A stretch of 63,163 nucleotides of DNA from Oceanobacillus bengalensis (GCF_003628445.1 NZ_RBZO01000007.1:76534-139696), one strand, 5' to 3'; shown: positions 35,840-45,066, counted from the stretch's first letter. Notes: generated by a model not told the origin, from the sequence alone. Translations and numbers: made by a program.

Positions 35840-37118
35840 GTGGATAATCCTTTCTGATTTTTATCGAATTTGCATGTGCAGTTAATCCCTCTGTACGAGC
35901 AATTTTCGTAATTTGATCTGTTGCAAGAAGCAATGCATCTTGTGAATAGCGGATAATACTTGATCTTTTTACAAAATCATATACACCAAGTGGTGATGCA
36001 AATCTAGCTGTTCCATTTGTTGGAAGGGTGTGATTTGGACCTGCAAAATAATCACCTAAAGGTTCAGGAGAATAATTTCCGAGAAAGATGGCACCTGCAT
36101 GTTTTACACTCGATATATAATCAGTTGGGTTTTGGATCATTAATTGTAAATGTTCGGGTGCGATTTCATTCACGATATCAAATGCATCCAATAAGTTGTT
36201 AGCGATAATTATGCTTCCGTTCTGCTCAAGGGACTTTTTAATAATATCTTTTCTTTCAAGCTTCTCCATTTGTCTTTCGATTTCGTTTTTGATGTTTTTG
36301 GCAATTTCCTTCGTTGTTGTCACACAAATTGCACTAGCTGATTCATCATGCTCTGCTTGTGAAAGGAGGTCAGCAGCAACATAGCTTGGTGGTGCAGTTT
36401 CATCCGCAACAACACAAATTTCACTTGGACCAGCAATCATATCAATCGCAACATCTCCATACACCCATTTCTTCGCACGAGCTACAAATGCATTACCAGG
36501 ACCGACAATTTTATCTACTTTCTTAATTGTTTCTGTGCCATATGCTAATGCTGCAATTGCCTGAGCCCCACCAACTTTATATATCGTGTCCACTCCAACT
36601 TCCTCAGCAGCAACTAGGACATATGGATTAATCTTTCCATTCGATTGAGGGGGGGTGGTAATAACAATTTTATTTACACCCGCGACTCTAGCTGGAATAA
36701 CATCCATTAACACAGATGATGGATATGCAGCTTTTCCACCAGGTATGTAGACACCGACTTTCTCTAAGGGGGTTACTTTTTGTCCTAAAAGAACCCCATT
36801 TTCCTTTTCCATGAACCAGGATTGTTCCTTTTGAGCTAGATGAAATTCCTTAATATTCTCCGTTGCCTGTGTTAATGCAGTAATAAAATCTTCTTCAACA
36901 AGCTCTCTTGCTTCTCTAAATTCAGCTTCTGACACGAGCAGGTTGGTTAACTTTACATCGTCAAATTGCTCGGTATATTGCATTAACGCGGCATCCTTTT
37001 CTTTTCTTACATGCTTTATGACTTCTAATACGGTACTGTCGAGTTTTATATCGTTTGATTCGGAAGGGGATGAATCTTTGGTTTCATTTATAAACTCACC
37101 TGATGTAAGAATTCTCAT
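35817..37118 (-). CDS. hisD: Histidinol dehydrogenase
   Basis: Two-step NAD-dependent oxidation of L-histidinol to histidine. The signature IAGPSEICVVAD and the catalytic His pair region EHLQLMIQNP / GPNHTLPT are intact, and GPGNAFVARAKKWVYG precedes them. A TTG one codon upstream (37121) is possible, but ATG 37118 with GGAGTG 9 nt before is preferred (433 residues). It follows hisG closely and overlaps hisB. Confidence 0.97.
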   Translation of the reverse strand: MRILTSGEFINETKDSSPSESNDIKLDSTVLEVIKHVRKEKDAALMQYTEQFDDVKLTNLLVSEAEFREARELVEEDFITALTQATENIKEFHLAQKEQSWFMEKENGVLLGQKVTPLEKVGVYIPGGKAAYPSSVLMDVIPARVAGVNKIVITTPPQSNGKINPYVLVAAEEVGVDTIYKVGGAQAIAALAYGTETIKKVDKIVGPGNAFVARAKKWVYGDVAIDMIAGPSEICVVADETAPPSYVAADLLSQAEHDESASAICVTTTKEIAKNIKNEIERQMEKLERKDIIKKSLEQNGSIIIANNLLDAFDIVNEIAPEHLQLMIQNPTDYISSVKHAGAIFLGNYSPEPLGDYFAGPNHTLPTNGTARFASPLGVYDFVKRSSIIRYSQDALLLATDQITKIARTEGLTAHANSIKIRKDYPHASCENK

Positions 37119-37124
37119 CAACTA

Positions 37125-37751
37125 TCACTCCATTACTGACTTTAATTGGTTAATAAATTGCCCTACTTCTTCAGACTTGGTTGCAAAACTTGCCTTGTTT
37201 ACAATCAACCTGGTACTAATTAAGTCCATATCTTCTATAACAATCAAGCCATTCTCTTTTAATGTACTACCAGTTTCAACGATATCAACTATATAATCAG
37301 CTAGACCAATGATTGGAGCGAGTTCAACTGAACCATTCAATTTTACAGTTTCTATCGGTTGACCTTTTTTCTTGAAGTGTTTTTTTGCTACATTTGGATA
37401 TTTTGTAGCAATTGTAAGCTTTTGCGTATCACTAAAATTGTGATCAGGCTTACCGGCTACAGCAAATTTACATTGTCCAATTTTTAAATCGAGTAATTCA
37501 TACACATCTGCTTGGGACTCTAATATATTGTCTCTTCCGACAATTCCAATGTCAGCAGCACCCTTCTCTACATAGGTAGGTACATCTAATGCTTTAACAA
37601 AGATAAGTTTGATTGTTTTATTCGCGTTATAGAATACTAGTTTTCTAGTATCTTCATGTAAATCGGTAAAATATTCACCTGTTGTCTCCAATAGTTTAAT
37701 CGTGCTGTTGGCGGGTCTTCCTTTTGCTAATGCTAATGTAATATGTTCCAA
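37125..37751 (-). CDS. hisG: ATP phosphoribosyltransferase, short form
   Basis: Catalyses the first committed step, PRPP plus ATP. The 208-residue protein is the short form that lacks the regulatory C-terminal domain and depends on HisZ, which is encoded immediately upstream (stop and start adjacent). Motifs: LALAKGRPANS, EKGAADIGIVGRD and the PRPP loop DIVETGSTLKENGL. Confidence 0.97.
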   Translation of the reverse strand: MEHITLALAKGRPANSTIKLLETTGEYFTDLHEDTRKLVFYNANKTIKLIFVKALDVPTYVEKGAADIGIVGRDNILESQADVYELLDLKIGQCKFAVAGKPDHNFSDTQKLTIATKYPNVAKKHFKKKGQPIETVKLNGSVELAPIIGLADYIVDIVETGSTLKENGLIVIEDMDLISTRLIVNKASFATKSEEVGQFINQLKSVME

Positions 37752-38993
37752 CTAAACGTCCTCCTTCCGTATGATTGAAAAGAGTTCAGCAGAATGTTTA
37801 AACTCCTGCTTTTTATTCTGTATTAGTATTGAATGTTGGACATTTGAAAATTGAACACGGAATGTAGATGTTACCGTGTTTAACTTTTCTTCCGCCCGAT
37901 CAATTAGTACTTGATAACCCGTGTCTCTTAATTCATAAGCAGCAAGTAGTGCTTCTTTTTGCTTTTCTTTGTCATAAATAATTGTTACATCAACGAATGT
38001 ATCTTGTTTATCGGTTGATCCTTCTTGATTCAAAGCATGAATTAGGTAATCGACTTCAAATGCAAAGCCGATTGCTGGAGTTGGTTTCCCAAATTGCTCT
38101 CCAAGGCGATCGTATCGCCCACCCATTAGTACTGGTTTACCAATGGTATCTACAAATCCTTGAAAAATAATCCCAGAGTAATAATTCATATTATTGATTA
38201 ATCCAAGATTATACAATACTGCATGGTCCACATTACAATCTTGAAGAATGTCATACACATCTATAAGATTTTGTAAGATTTTTTGCATAGAATCATTTAA
38301 TATAATTGATTTAGCCTGTTCAATTACCTGTCTAGGATTACCGTACATCATTGGAATTGTTTCGATAGCTTTCTTAATGTTTTCTTCAATCGACAAACTG
38401 GATAAAAAAGGTTCAATTTCAGCTAGATTCTTCGATTGGATAAGGGATTGTAATATTTCAATTTCATGATTGTTTAGGTTTGTCAGCTCGAGAAGTTCTT
38501 TGAAAAACCCAGCATGGCCAATCTCAATTTTAAAATTATTAAAATCCAGATCTTTTAATGTGTGGGTAGCCATCATAATAACTTCCGAATCAATTTCTGG
38601 TGAGTTTTCTCCAAAACATTCAATTCCAGCCTGTGTACTTTCCTTTTGGTCAATTTGTTCGGTAGATTGTCTGAATACGTCTAATACGTAAAATAATCTT
38701 TGATTTTTACTTGAGATAGCTTTGTTTAAGGCTGTCGTTCTCGTTAAAGGAATCGTTACATCAGGCCGGAGTACTAATACTTTTCCATATGAATCAATCA
38801 CTTTAATCATTTCATCCTTATTTATCGTGCCTATAATGTTTGAATACATATCATAGGACTCGAATGCCTGAGTTCTGACCTGTTTATAACCATACGTATG
38901 AAACCGATTTTTTAACACCTGAATGACCTGATCTCGAACAAGGAAGTCTTGTGCGTTCGTGTTTTTGTTATTATCCATCACATATCTTTGCAT
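37752..38993 (-). CDS. hisZ: ATP phosphoribosyltransferase regulatory subunit
   Basis: HisRS-like protein that activates and confers histidine feedback on the short HisG. The 413-residue protein has the class II fold motifs (MIKVIDSYGKVLVLRPDVT, QAGIECFGE) and the late GGRYDRLGEQFG but lacks an anticodon-binding domain, as expected for HisZ. AAAGGAG lies about 11 nt before the ATG. First gene of the his operon; no T-box is visible in its leader. Confidence 0.95.
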   Translation of the reverse strand: MQRYVMDNNKNTNAQDFLVRDQVIQVLKNRFHTYGYKQVRTQAFESYDMYSNIIGTINKDEMIKVIDSYGKVLVLRPDVTIPLTRTTALNKAISSKNQRLFYVLDVFRQSTEQIDQKESTQAGIECFGENSPEIDSEVIMMATHTLKDLDFNNFKIEIGHAGFFKELLELTNLNNHEIEILQSLIQSKNLAEIEPFLSSLSIEENIKKAIETIPMMYGNPRQVIEQAKSIILNDSMQKILQNLIDVYDILQDCNVDHAVLYNLGLINNMNYYSGIIFQGFVDTIGKPVLMGGRYDRLGEQFGKPTPAIGFAFEVDYLIHALNQEGSTDKQDTFVDVTIIYDKEKQKEALLAAYELRDTGYQVLIDRAEEKLNTVTSTFRVQFSNVQHSILIQNKKQEFKHSAELFSIIRKEDV

Positions 38994-39198
38994 ATTCTAA
39001 AAAGCTCCTTTATATGACTTAAAGAAATTATACCTCTATATATGTTATAAATGTAAGAATATTAATCTTATTCGATATAATTTATTTAGAATAAATATTG
39101 CATAATAACTTTATTACTCTATTGCTTTATCTAATTAAAGTTATGTAGTATTATAAATTCTATAGGGGAAAAAGTCAATGACTAAAGGAGCGTTCTAT

Positions 39199-39993
39199 AT
39201 GTTTGATTATCATATCCATAGTGATTTTTCAGCCGATTGTGAGACAAAGATGGAGACAACCATCGAAAAGGCAATTGAAATAGGTTTGGAGGAGATATGT
39301 TTTACGGAACATATTGATTACGAATATCCTGACAAAGATTGGATTTTTGAATTTGATTTAAATGCATATACTAAAAAGGTAAAAGAAATGCAGGAAAAAT
39401 ATAAGGGAAACATTCGCATAAAAAAAGGTGTGGAAATAGGTGTCCAATCCTATTTATTGGAGCGGTATGAAACATTAGTGAATCGTGAGACTTTTGATTT
39501 TATTATTTGTTCGATGCATTCCACTGAAAAAAAAGATCTTCATTCAGGAGCATTCTTTAGAGGAAAAAGCGCAAAAGAGGCGTATCAAACTTATTACGAA
39601 GAGTTACTTGATTGTGTAAAACGTTTTAAGGGTTTCCACGTTTTAGGGCATATTGATTTAGTAAAACGTTATTTGAAAGAAGATAGTAACCATCACTTTC
39701 ATGATATAATTCGGGAGATTTTCAATGAGATTATTCCAGCTGGTAAAGGCATTGAATTGAATACGTCAGGTTACAGATATGGATTGGAAAAAGGAATGCC
39801 AAGCCCAGATATATTACGATTATATAAAGAATGTGGTGGAGAAGTATTAACGCTCGGATCTGATTCACATGTTGAAACAACTCTGGCATATCGATTTAAG
39901 GAATCTCTTGAGCTTCTCAGGTCCATAGGATTTAAATATGTAACTACTTTTGATAAAGGTAATGCTGTGTTCCATTCGATTGACAAGGTCTAA
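39199..39993 (+). CDS. hisJ: Histidinol-phosphatase (PHP family)
   Basis: PHP-domain phosphatase, 264 residues, removing phosphate from L-histidinol phosphate. Metal motifs: DYHIHSDFSADC, CFTEHIDY, SMHSTEK, VLGHIDL and GSDSHVETT. ATG 39199 lies 8 nt after AAAGGAGCG; an ATG at 39178 would sit upstream of that site. It is divergent from hisZ with a 205-bp AT-rich gap, which supports the histidine assignment and suggests shared control. Confidence 0.92.
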   Translation: MFDYHIHSDFSADCETKMETTIEKAIEIGLEEICFTEHIDYEYPDKDWIFEFDLNAYTKKVKEMQEKYKGNIRIKKGVEIGVQSYLLERYETLVNRETFDFIICSMHSTEKKDLHSGAFFRGKSAKEAYQTYYEELLDCVKRFKGFHVLGHIDLVKRYLKEDSNHHFHDIIREIFNEIIPAGKGIELNTSGYRYGLEKGMPSPDILRLYKECGGEVLTLGSDSHVETTLAYRFKESLELLRSIGFKYVTTFDKGNAVFHSIDKV

Positions 39994-40104
39994 GTGGTAG
40001 CGGCAAAAAATTCAAAAAACGTTCCAATCCTATCGGGAAGATAACCTGCATCGATGTGTTATAATAGGGAGAATAAAACTTTCTATTTCAGTAGGTGTTT
40101 TAAC

Positions 40105-40503
40105 ATGATGTCTATAAAAAAATTATTCTTAATAATCGTTGGGTCTCTTTCTTTAGGACTTGGTGTGCTAGGAATCTTTCTTCCATTATTACCAACCACG
40201 CCATTACTGTTGCTTTCGGCTGCTTGCTATATCCGTAGCTCAGACAGGTTGTACCAATGGTTAATTACGAATAAGCGGTTTGGAGCCTATATTTTAAATT
40301 ATCGCGAGGGGAACGGAATACCTCTTAAAGCGAAAGTTATAGGTGTTTGCACATTGTGGATTTCGATGCTGTTTACCGTAATCTTTGTTATTCCTTTGAT
40401 GGTAATTAAAATTCTGCTCTTGCTTATTGCTTCATACTTTACTTGGTTTATTCTGAAACAAAAAACATTACACAAAAATGTAGTAGAGAGGGAAAGTTAT
40501 TGA
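40105..40503 (+). CDS. DUF454 (YbaN-like) membrane protein
   Basis: A 132-residue inner-membrane protein with the family signature GVLGIFLPLLPTTPLLLLSAACY at residues ~20-43 (quoted in part: LPLLPTTP) and two further hydrophobic segments at ~78-115. The family is uncharacterised. The binding site is weak (TAGGTG), so ATG 40105 or the adjacent 40108 may be used. Its stop overlaps the next start by 4 nt, so the two genes are coupled. Confidence 0.8.
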   Translation: MMSIKKLFLIIVGSLSLGLGVLGIFLPLLPTTPLLLLSAACYIRSSDRLYQWLITNKRFGAYILNYREGNGIPLKAKVIGVCTLWISMLFTVIFVIPLMVIKILLLLIASYFTWFILKQKTLHKNVVERESY

Positions 40504-41300
40504 AGAAGAAAAAACACATTATTATGGTTTTCCTTTTCGTGATTGCATTTTTAGTCATCGTTAATATTCCCAATAAAACAAAGTCGGAAGATAATTCTGG
40601 AATTCCGACCGTCTTTGTCCATGGTTACAAGGGAACTGCGAATTCCTTTGGTACAATGCTAGAACGGTTTACAGAAAATGGATGGGGAAAGAAAAAATTG
40701 ATGTATTATGTTTCTTCAAATGGAAAAGTACATGATTACTATAGTAAGGGAGACACTTCTAATCCATTTATTCAAATTATTTTACAAAATAACCGTGCAA
40801 GTTTTGCTGATAGTACCGAATGGTTAGCAACTGCTCTTCGCCACCTGAAAAAGAATTATGGTGTTGATACGGTTAACCTTGTTGGGCACTCAATGGGTGG
40901 AATTATTTCGACGAAGTACACGATTGAATATAATGATTCTGCATACCCTAATGTAAACAAATTAATTGTAATTGGTAGCCCATTTGATGGCATTTATAGT
41001 GAAGAGTATTTTCAAGTTCACCACGACCCAGCTGCAACTGATTTGAAGCCTAAATCGCTTGCATTAAGGTTATTTAAAGAAAGCAGATTTCCTAATCACA
41101 TTTCTGTGTTAAGTATTGGAAGTACAGGGGATGCAATTGCTTTTCCTGATAGTGTGAATGCGGTAAATAAAGTAATTCCAGCAAGACAGCTGAAGAAAAT
41201 AATGATTGAAAATGAAGGTTTAGGACATAGTACTCTGCATGAGAGTGTTGATGTTGATAGCATGATTCATTCTTTTTTGTGGCAAGATGGAACCCAATAA
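40500..41300 (+). CDS. DUF915 alpha/beta hydrolase, membrane-anchored or secreted
   Basis: A 266-residue protein starting at TTG 40500 after GAGAGGG. A basic N-terminus and a hydrophobic segment (about 7-23) act as a signal or anchor. The hydrolase fold shows the oxyanion motif FVHGYKGT and the nucleophile elbow VGHSMGG; the late GHSTLHES gives the catalytic His. It belongs to the DUF915 esterase/lipase-like group found in Gram-positives. The natural substrate is unknown. Coupled to the DUF454 gene. Confidence 0.85.
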   Translation: MKKKKHIIMVFLFVIAFLVIVNIPNKTKSEDNSGIPTVFVHGYKGTANSFGTMLERFTENGWGKKKLMYYVSSNGKVHDYYSKGDTSNPFIQIILQNNRASFADSTEWLATALRHLKKNYGVDTVNLVGHSMGGIISTKYTIEYNDSAYPNVNKLIVIGSPFDGIYSEEYFQVHHDPAATDLKPKSLALRLFKESRFPNHISVLSIGSTGDAIAFPDSVNAVNKVIPARQLKKIMIENEGLGHSTLHESVDVDSMIHSFLWQDGTQ

Positions 41301-41326
41301 CCTACAATAGAAGAGGTAGTATATTA

Positions 41327-41358
41327 AAAAAATCACCTTTAATGATTGGTGATTTTTT
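41327..41358. terminator. Intrinsic terminator
   Basis: AAAAATCACC pairs with GGTGATTTTT around a 10-nt loop with a T run, 26 nt after the DUF915 hydrolase gene. Confidence 0.9.
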
Positions 41359-41422
41359 ACTTGTTTAAAAACATATAAATAGAAGAACGTTTGATGGAAT
41401 AAAAGAAAAGGAATGATTTCCA

Positions 41423-42343
41423 GTGGCAGTAAATCATGAGATTTATGATAAATTAGCAAAAATTGTATCAGTTGAAAATGTGATGGTAGATGAACCTTTA
41501 AAGAAACATACCTATACCCAATTAGGTGGGAATGCTGATTATTATGTGACACCAGAAACTTATGAACAAGTCAGGCAAATTGTTCAATTAGCTAACAAGG
41601 AAAGCGTCCCTTTTACCCTACTTGGAAATGGTTCTAACTTAATTGTTAAAGATGGTGGGATCAGAGGGATTGTTTTAAACTTACAGAAACTGGATGCAAT
41701 AAAAACGGATGAAAACCTTGTCGTTGCAGGAAGTGGTGCTCGAATTATCGATGTTTCAAGGGAGGCATTAAAGGAGCATTTATCTGGATTGGAGTTTGCC
41801 TGTGGGATACCAGGATCTGTTGGTGGTGCATTGTATATGAATGCAGGTGCTTATGGTGGAGAAGTGAAAGATGTGCTAACAAGTGCTGTTGTCGTAACAC
41901 GTGATGGCGAACTTCTAACATTAGCAGCAGATGAACTTGATTTAGCGTATCGGAAGAGTAATATTCCTGATAATGGATACATTGTGCTTGAGGCAGAGTT
42001 TTCCTTGAAAAATGGGAAATATGATGAAATAAAAGCACTAATGGATGATCTAACGCATCGACGAGAATCTAAACAACCACTTGAATATCCGTCATGTGGT
42101 AGTGTATTCAAGCGTCCACCAGGTTATTTTGCTGGAAAGCTAATTCAGGACAGTGACTTACAAGGAAAGCAGATTGGTGGGGCGCAAGTTTCTCTTAAGC
42201 ATGCAGGGTTTATTGTTAACATTGACGATGCAACAGCAGAGGAGTACATTTCTCTTATTCGTTTCGTGCAGAAGACGGTCAAAGAAAAATTTGGCGTGAA
42301 ATTAGAAAGAGAAGTACGAATTATTGGTGAGGATTTGGAATAG
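41423..42343 (+). CDS. murB: UDP-N-acetylenolpyruvoylglucosamine reductase
   Basis: FAD enzyme producing UDP-MurNAc for peptidoglycan. The 306-residue protein is a type II MurB (no extra loop): FAD motif [37 protein letters not shown], the catalytic Ser in [11 protein letters not shown], and a late Glu in [11 protein letters not shown]. It uses a GTG start after AAAGGAATG. Single gene followed by a terminator. Confidence 0.96.
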   Translation: MAVNHEIYDKLAKIVSVENVMVDEPLKKHTYTQLGGNADYYVTPETYEQVRQIVQLANKESVPFTLLGNGSNLIVKDGGIRGIVLNLQKLDAIKTDENLVVAGSGARIIDVSREALKEHLSGLEFACGIPGSVGGALYMNAGAYGGEVKDVLTSAVVVTRDGELLTLAADELDLAYRKSNIPDNGYIVLEAEFSLKNGKYDEIKALMDDLTHRRESKQPLEYPSCGSVFKRPPGYFAGKLIQDSDLQGKQIGGAQVSLKHAGFIVNIDDATAEEYISLIRFVQKTVKEKFGVKLEREVRIIGEDLE

Positions 42344-42352
42344 AACAGAATG

Positions 42353-42387
42353 ACTGCGACTTCTAAACCTGAGGTTGCAGTTTTTTT
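42353..42387 (+). terminator. Intrinsic terminator of murB
   Basis: ACTGCGACTT pairs imperfectly with AGGTTGCAGT and is followed by seven T, starting 10 nt after the murB stop. Confidence 0.75.
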
Positions 42388-42388
42388 G

Positions 42389-42644
42389 TATCAAGTTACA
42401 AATTCTAATTTTGAGCTCGGTTTTTATCTAGAGAGCGCTTATCAAGTTACAAATTCTGATTTTGAGCTGCGTTTTCATCTAGAGAATGCTTATCAAGTTA
42501 CAAATTCTGATTTTGAGCTCCATTTTCATCTAGAGAGCGCTTATCAAGTTACAAATTCTGATTTTGAGCTCTGTTTTTATCTAGAGAACGCTTATCAAGT
42601 TACAAATTCTGTTTTCGTACTCTGTTTTCATCTTGAAAAGCCTT
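42389..42644. repeat. 51-bp tandem repeat, five units
   Basis: Units begin at 42389, 42440, 42491, 42542 and 42593, each exactly 51 bp except the last, which is one base longer; a partial sixth starts at 42645. All begin TATCAAGTTACAAATTCT and contain TTTTGAGCT and CATCTAGAGA-type blocks. Because 51 is a multiple of three the plus strand stays open (17-residue period YQVTNSDFELxFxLExA), but the repeat lies after the murB terminator and has no convincing ribosome binding site, so I treat it as a non-coding minisatellite. Confidence 0.9.
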
Positions 42645-42748
42645 TATCAAGTTGCGTTCTCTTCCACGAGGACTCCATTCCTGAATGTAAGCCAAAATAC
42701 CTTTTCTGCGTGTAATCTTACTGCACATATTACATCATCTGTGAAGCC

Positions 42749-42778
42749 AAAAAAACAGTACTCCTAAAGGAGCACTGT
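42749..42778 (-). terminator. Intrinsic terminator of the ehu operon
   Basis: On the minus strand ACAGTGCTCC pairs with GGAGTACTGT (one mismatch pair) and is followed by seven T, 9 bp after the ehuA stop. Confidence 0.85.
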
Positions 42779-42786
42779 CAAAATCT

Positions 42787-43572
42787 CTAAACACTTCTAA
42801 ACCGACGTAGGAATGTTTGTAGACGTTCATTCTCCGAGTGTTCAATCACATCACTTGCTGTACCTTGTTCTGCGATAACACCTTCATCAAGGAAGAGGAC
42901 TTTATCCGCGATATCTAAGGCAAAGTCCATTTCATGCGTAACAAGTACCATCGCCATATCATCGTTCTTTGCGATATCCCTGATAACTTCAAGTACTTCA
43001 CCAACTAATTCAGGGTCAAGTGCAGAGGTTACCTCATCAAACAACATAATCTTCGGACGCATTACCAGTGCTCGTGCCATCGCTACACGTTGTTTCTGTC
43101 CACCTGAAAGCTGGCTCGGGTAGTTATTCAATTTATCACCAAGACCAACGCGCTCTAGCATCTGAATGGAACGTTCACGTACTTCATTTTTATCTTCTTT
43201 CTTAACATTTACCGGTGCTGTCATACAATTATCTAAGATCGACATATGTGGAAATAGATTAAAATGTTGGAAGACCATTCCAATATCTCCGCGAATATTT
43301 CTCAAATGTTTTTCATTTGCTCTTACTTGCTTGCCTTTCTTTGACATTTTCCAAAGATTATTTCCTTCAACAAGGATGTCGCCAGAAGTAGGCTCTTCTA
43401 ATGTCATCAACATGCGAATAATCGTCGTTTTACCAGAGCCACTTGGTCCAATTACTGCAACTTTTTCTCCAGGTTTAATATCTAAGTCAATTCCTTTTAG
43501 GACCTTAACATCGCCAAATGATTTATGGACGTCAATAAATTGTACGATGGGTTCCTTTATGGTGTCACTCAT
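42787..43572 (-). CDS. ehuA: Ectoine/hydroxyectoine-type ABC importer ATPase
   Basis: A 261-residue polar-amino-acid-type ATPase: Walker A GPSGSGKTT, signature [12 protein letters not shown], Walker B IMLFDEVTSALD, switch VTHEMDFA. The specific segment KGKQVRANEKHLRNIRGD after the first strand, and the DEVTSALD variant, are characteristic of EhuA. It overlaps ehuD by 1 nt (TAATG). It should power uptake of ectoines as osmoprotectant or nutrient. Confidence 0.85.
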   Translation of the reverse strand: MSDTIKEPIVQFIDVHKSFGDVKVLKGIDLDIKPGEKVAVIGPSGSGKTTIIRMLMTLEEPTSGDILVEGNNLWKMSKKGKQVRANEKHLRNIRGDIGMVFQHFNLFPHMSILDNCMTAPVNVKKEDKNEVRERSIQMLERVGLGDKLNNYPSQLSGGQKQRVAMARALVMRPKIMLFDEVTSALDPELVGEVLEVIRDIAKNDDMAMVLVTHEMDFALDIADKVLFLDEGVIAEQGTASDVIEHSENERLQTFLRRFRSV

Positions 43573-44285
43573 TACATCACGGCCCCTTTCTTCACATTTT
43601 CTAATGCAGCTTTTTTATCAAAACGTGTATTCATTTTTACCTCTAATTTCTTAATAAGAATGGCAGATGGATAGCTTAATAGTAAGAAAATAATACCTAC
43701 AATGGTTAATGGCTCTAAATAAGCCCAGTTCCTTGCCCCGTAAGTGTTTGCCATGTGGAGGATTCCAGCTACACCAATCGTTGATGCGAGAGGAACTTCC
43801 TTGAACATGATAATAAAATAGTTCCCTAGCATTGGTATCGTCGGTGGCAATGCCTGTGGTAAAATAATTTTTTTCCATTTATCAAAAACTGAAAAGTTTA
43901 ACGCTCTTGATGCTTCCCACTGTCCTTTATCTACACTCTCGATACCAGAACGGTAAATTTCTCCTATATACGTACTAAAGTGCAAGCCGAGTCCAAGAAT
44001 TGCACTTGTAAATGGGCTTAATGTGACACCAATTCCAGGAATCATCGGCCATGCATAGAAGATAAAGAATAATTGAACAAGTGGGGGAGTTGAACGGATA
44101 AATTCCATGGTCCAAGTTACAATCCAATGAATAAGTTTGTTAGGGATTCTACGTAAGAAGGTCCAAACAAAACCAAATAAAAGCGCAAATGCATAACAGG
44201 AAAATGTTAATCCAACAGTGATTCCTAGCCCTTGTAAGACCATAGGTAAGGCTTCTGAAAATGTTTCCCAGCTCCAATAATTCAT
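43572..44285 (-). CDS. ehuD: Ectoine/hydroxyectoine-type ABC permease 2
   Basis: A 237-residue HisMQ-type permease with about five membrane segments and the EAA coupling loop (ALNFSVFDKWKKIILPQALP). It begins MNYWSWETFSEALPM, close to EhuD proteins. It starts inside the ehuC stop (ATGA overlap) with GAAAGGAG upstream, so permease subunits are translationally coupled. Confidence 0.85.
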   Translation of the reverse strand: MNYWSWETFSEALPMVLQGLGITVGLTFSCYAFALLFGFVWTFLRRIPNKLIHWIVTWTMEFIRSTPPLVQLFFIFYAWPMIPGIGVTLSPFTSAILGLGLHFSTYIGEIYRSGIESVDKGQWEASRALNFSVFDKWKKIILPQALPPTIPMLGNYFIIMFKEVPLASTIGVAGILHMANTYGARNWAYLEPLTIVGIIFLLLSYPSAILIKKLEVKMNTRFDKKAALENVKKGAVM

Positions 44286-44944
44286 CCGCTAGCCACTCCT
44301 TTCTTAGAAATACTTTCTCCTTTTCTTGTCAACCAAATTAATGGAAGGGCAAGAATGAAATACATGACAAGTACTAATAGATAGATCAGAGGAGCTTGAT
44401 CAAGATTTGTACTTCGCATAATATCTCCGTAGTATAGAACATCTGTTAAGCCGATTAATGATACCAAAGATGTCCCTTTTAACATTTGAATCGTATAATT
44501 ACCAAACTCAGGAAGCATCATTCGAACAGCCTGTGGGAAAATAACGAGACGCATTCTTTGAAAGCTTGACATATTTAATGCAGTTGCTGCTTCTGTTTGG
44601 CCTTTTGCTACAGAAAGAATGGAACCACGGACAACCTCTGATAAATATGCTCCGTAGTTCAAGCCAATTGCGATAACACCAATCCACCAATTAGATCCGA
44701 GATTTATACCAAATAACATTGGAATCGCATAATATAACCAGAAAAGTTGAACAATCAAAGATGTTCCTCTAAAAATTTCAACATAGAAGCCTGTCAACTT
44801 TCGAATGATAACATTTTGCGAAAGTCTTGTTAGCCCAGCAATAAAGGCCATGAGATAAGCAATAACAGCAGAACCAAGAAGGACTGTGACCGTTATTTCC
44901 AGACCCCTTAAGAGTTGCGGAAAAATATCTATAATTGCATTAAT
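44282..44944 (-). CDS. ehuC: Ectoine/hydroxyectoine-type ABC permease 1, probable AUU start
   Basis: A 220-residue HisMQ-type permease with the EAA loop ALNMSSFQRMRLVIFPQA. The first ATG in frame (44851) would delete the first membrane helix, yet in-frame sequence upstream encodes exactly such a helix (IIDIFPQLLRGLEITVTVLL). Between the TGA at 44951-44953 and that ATG the frame has no ATG, GTG or TTG. An ATT at 44942-44944 lies 9 nt after a strong AAAGGAG, so initiation at AUU is the best explanation; a CTG at 44902 lacks spacing. A sequencing error or mutated ATG is the alternative. Confidence 0.8.
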   Translation of the reverse strand: MNAIIDIFPQLLRGLEITVTVLLGSAVIAYLMAFIAGLTRLSQNVIIRKLTGFYVEIFRGTSLIVQLFWLYYAIPMLFGINLGSNWWIGVIAIGLNYGAYLSEVVRGSILSVAKGQTEAATALNMSSFQRMRLVIFPQAVRMMLPEFGNYTIQMLKGTSLVSLIGLTDVLYYGDIMRSTNLDQAPLIYLLVLVMYFILALPLIWLTRKGESISKKGVASG

Positions 44945-44971
44945 GGTTGATCACTCCTTTGTATAGAAACA

Positions 44972-45012
44972 CATAGGGTCTAGGCCCCTGCGCGGGGGAG
45001 CTAGACCCTATG
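44972..45012 (-). other. Strong hairpin between ehuB and ehuC
   Basis: CATAGGGTCTAG pairs perfectly with CTAGACCCTATG, enclosing a GC-rich inner stem (CCCC/GGGG). On the minus strand only a broken T-rich stretch follows, so it is more likely a 3'-end stabiliser or leaky terminator that leaves more ehuB than ehuCDA mRNA. Confidence 0.75.
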
Positions 45013-45066
45013 GAGTCATGTTTTAATTAATTCTTCATAAAAAATTGTATTTACAATCTTAATGAA

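Noticed and set aside
42350-42715. 121-residue repetitive frame (YQVTNSDFEL repeats)
   Set aside because: It starts inside the murB terminator, has no convincing ribosome binding site, and stays open simply because the 51-bp unit is a multiple of three with no stop in this frame.
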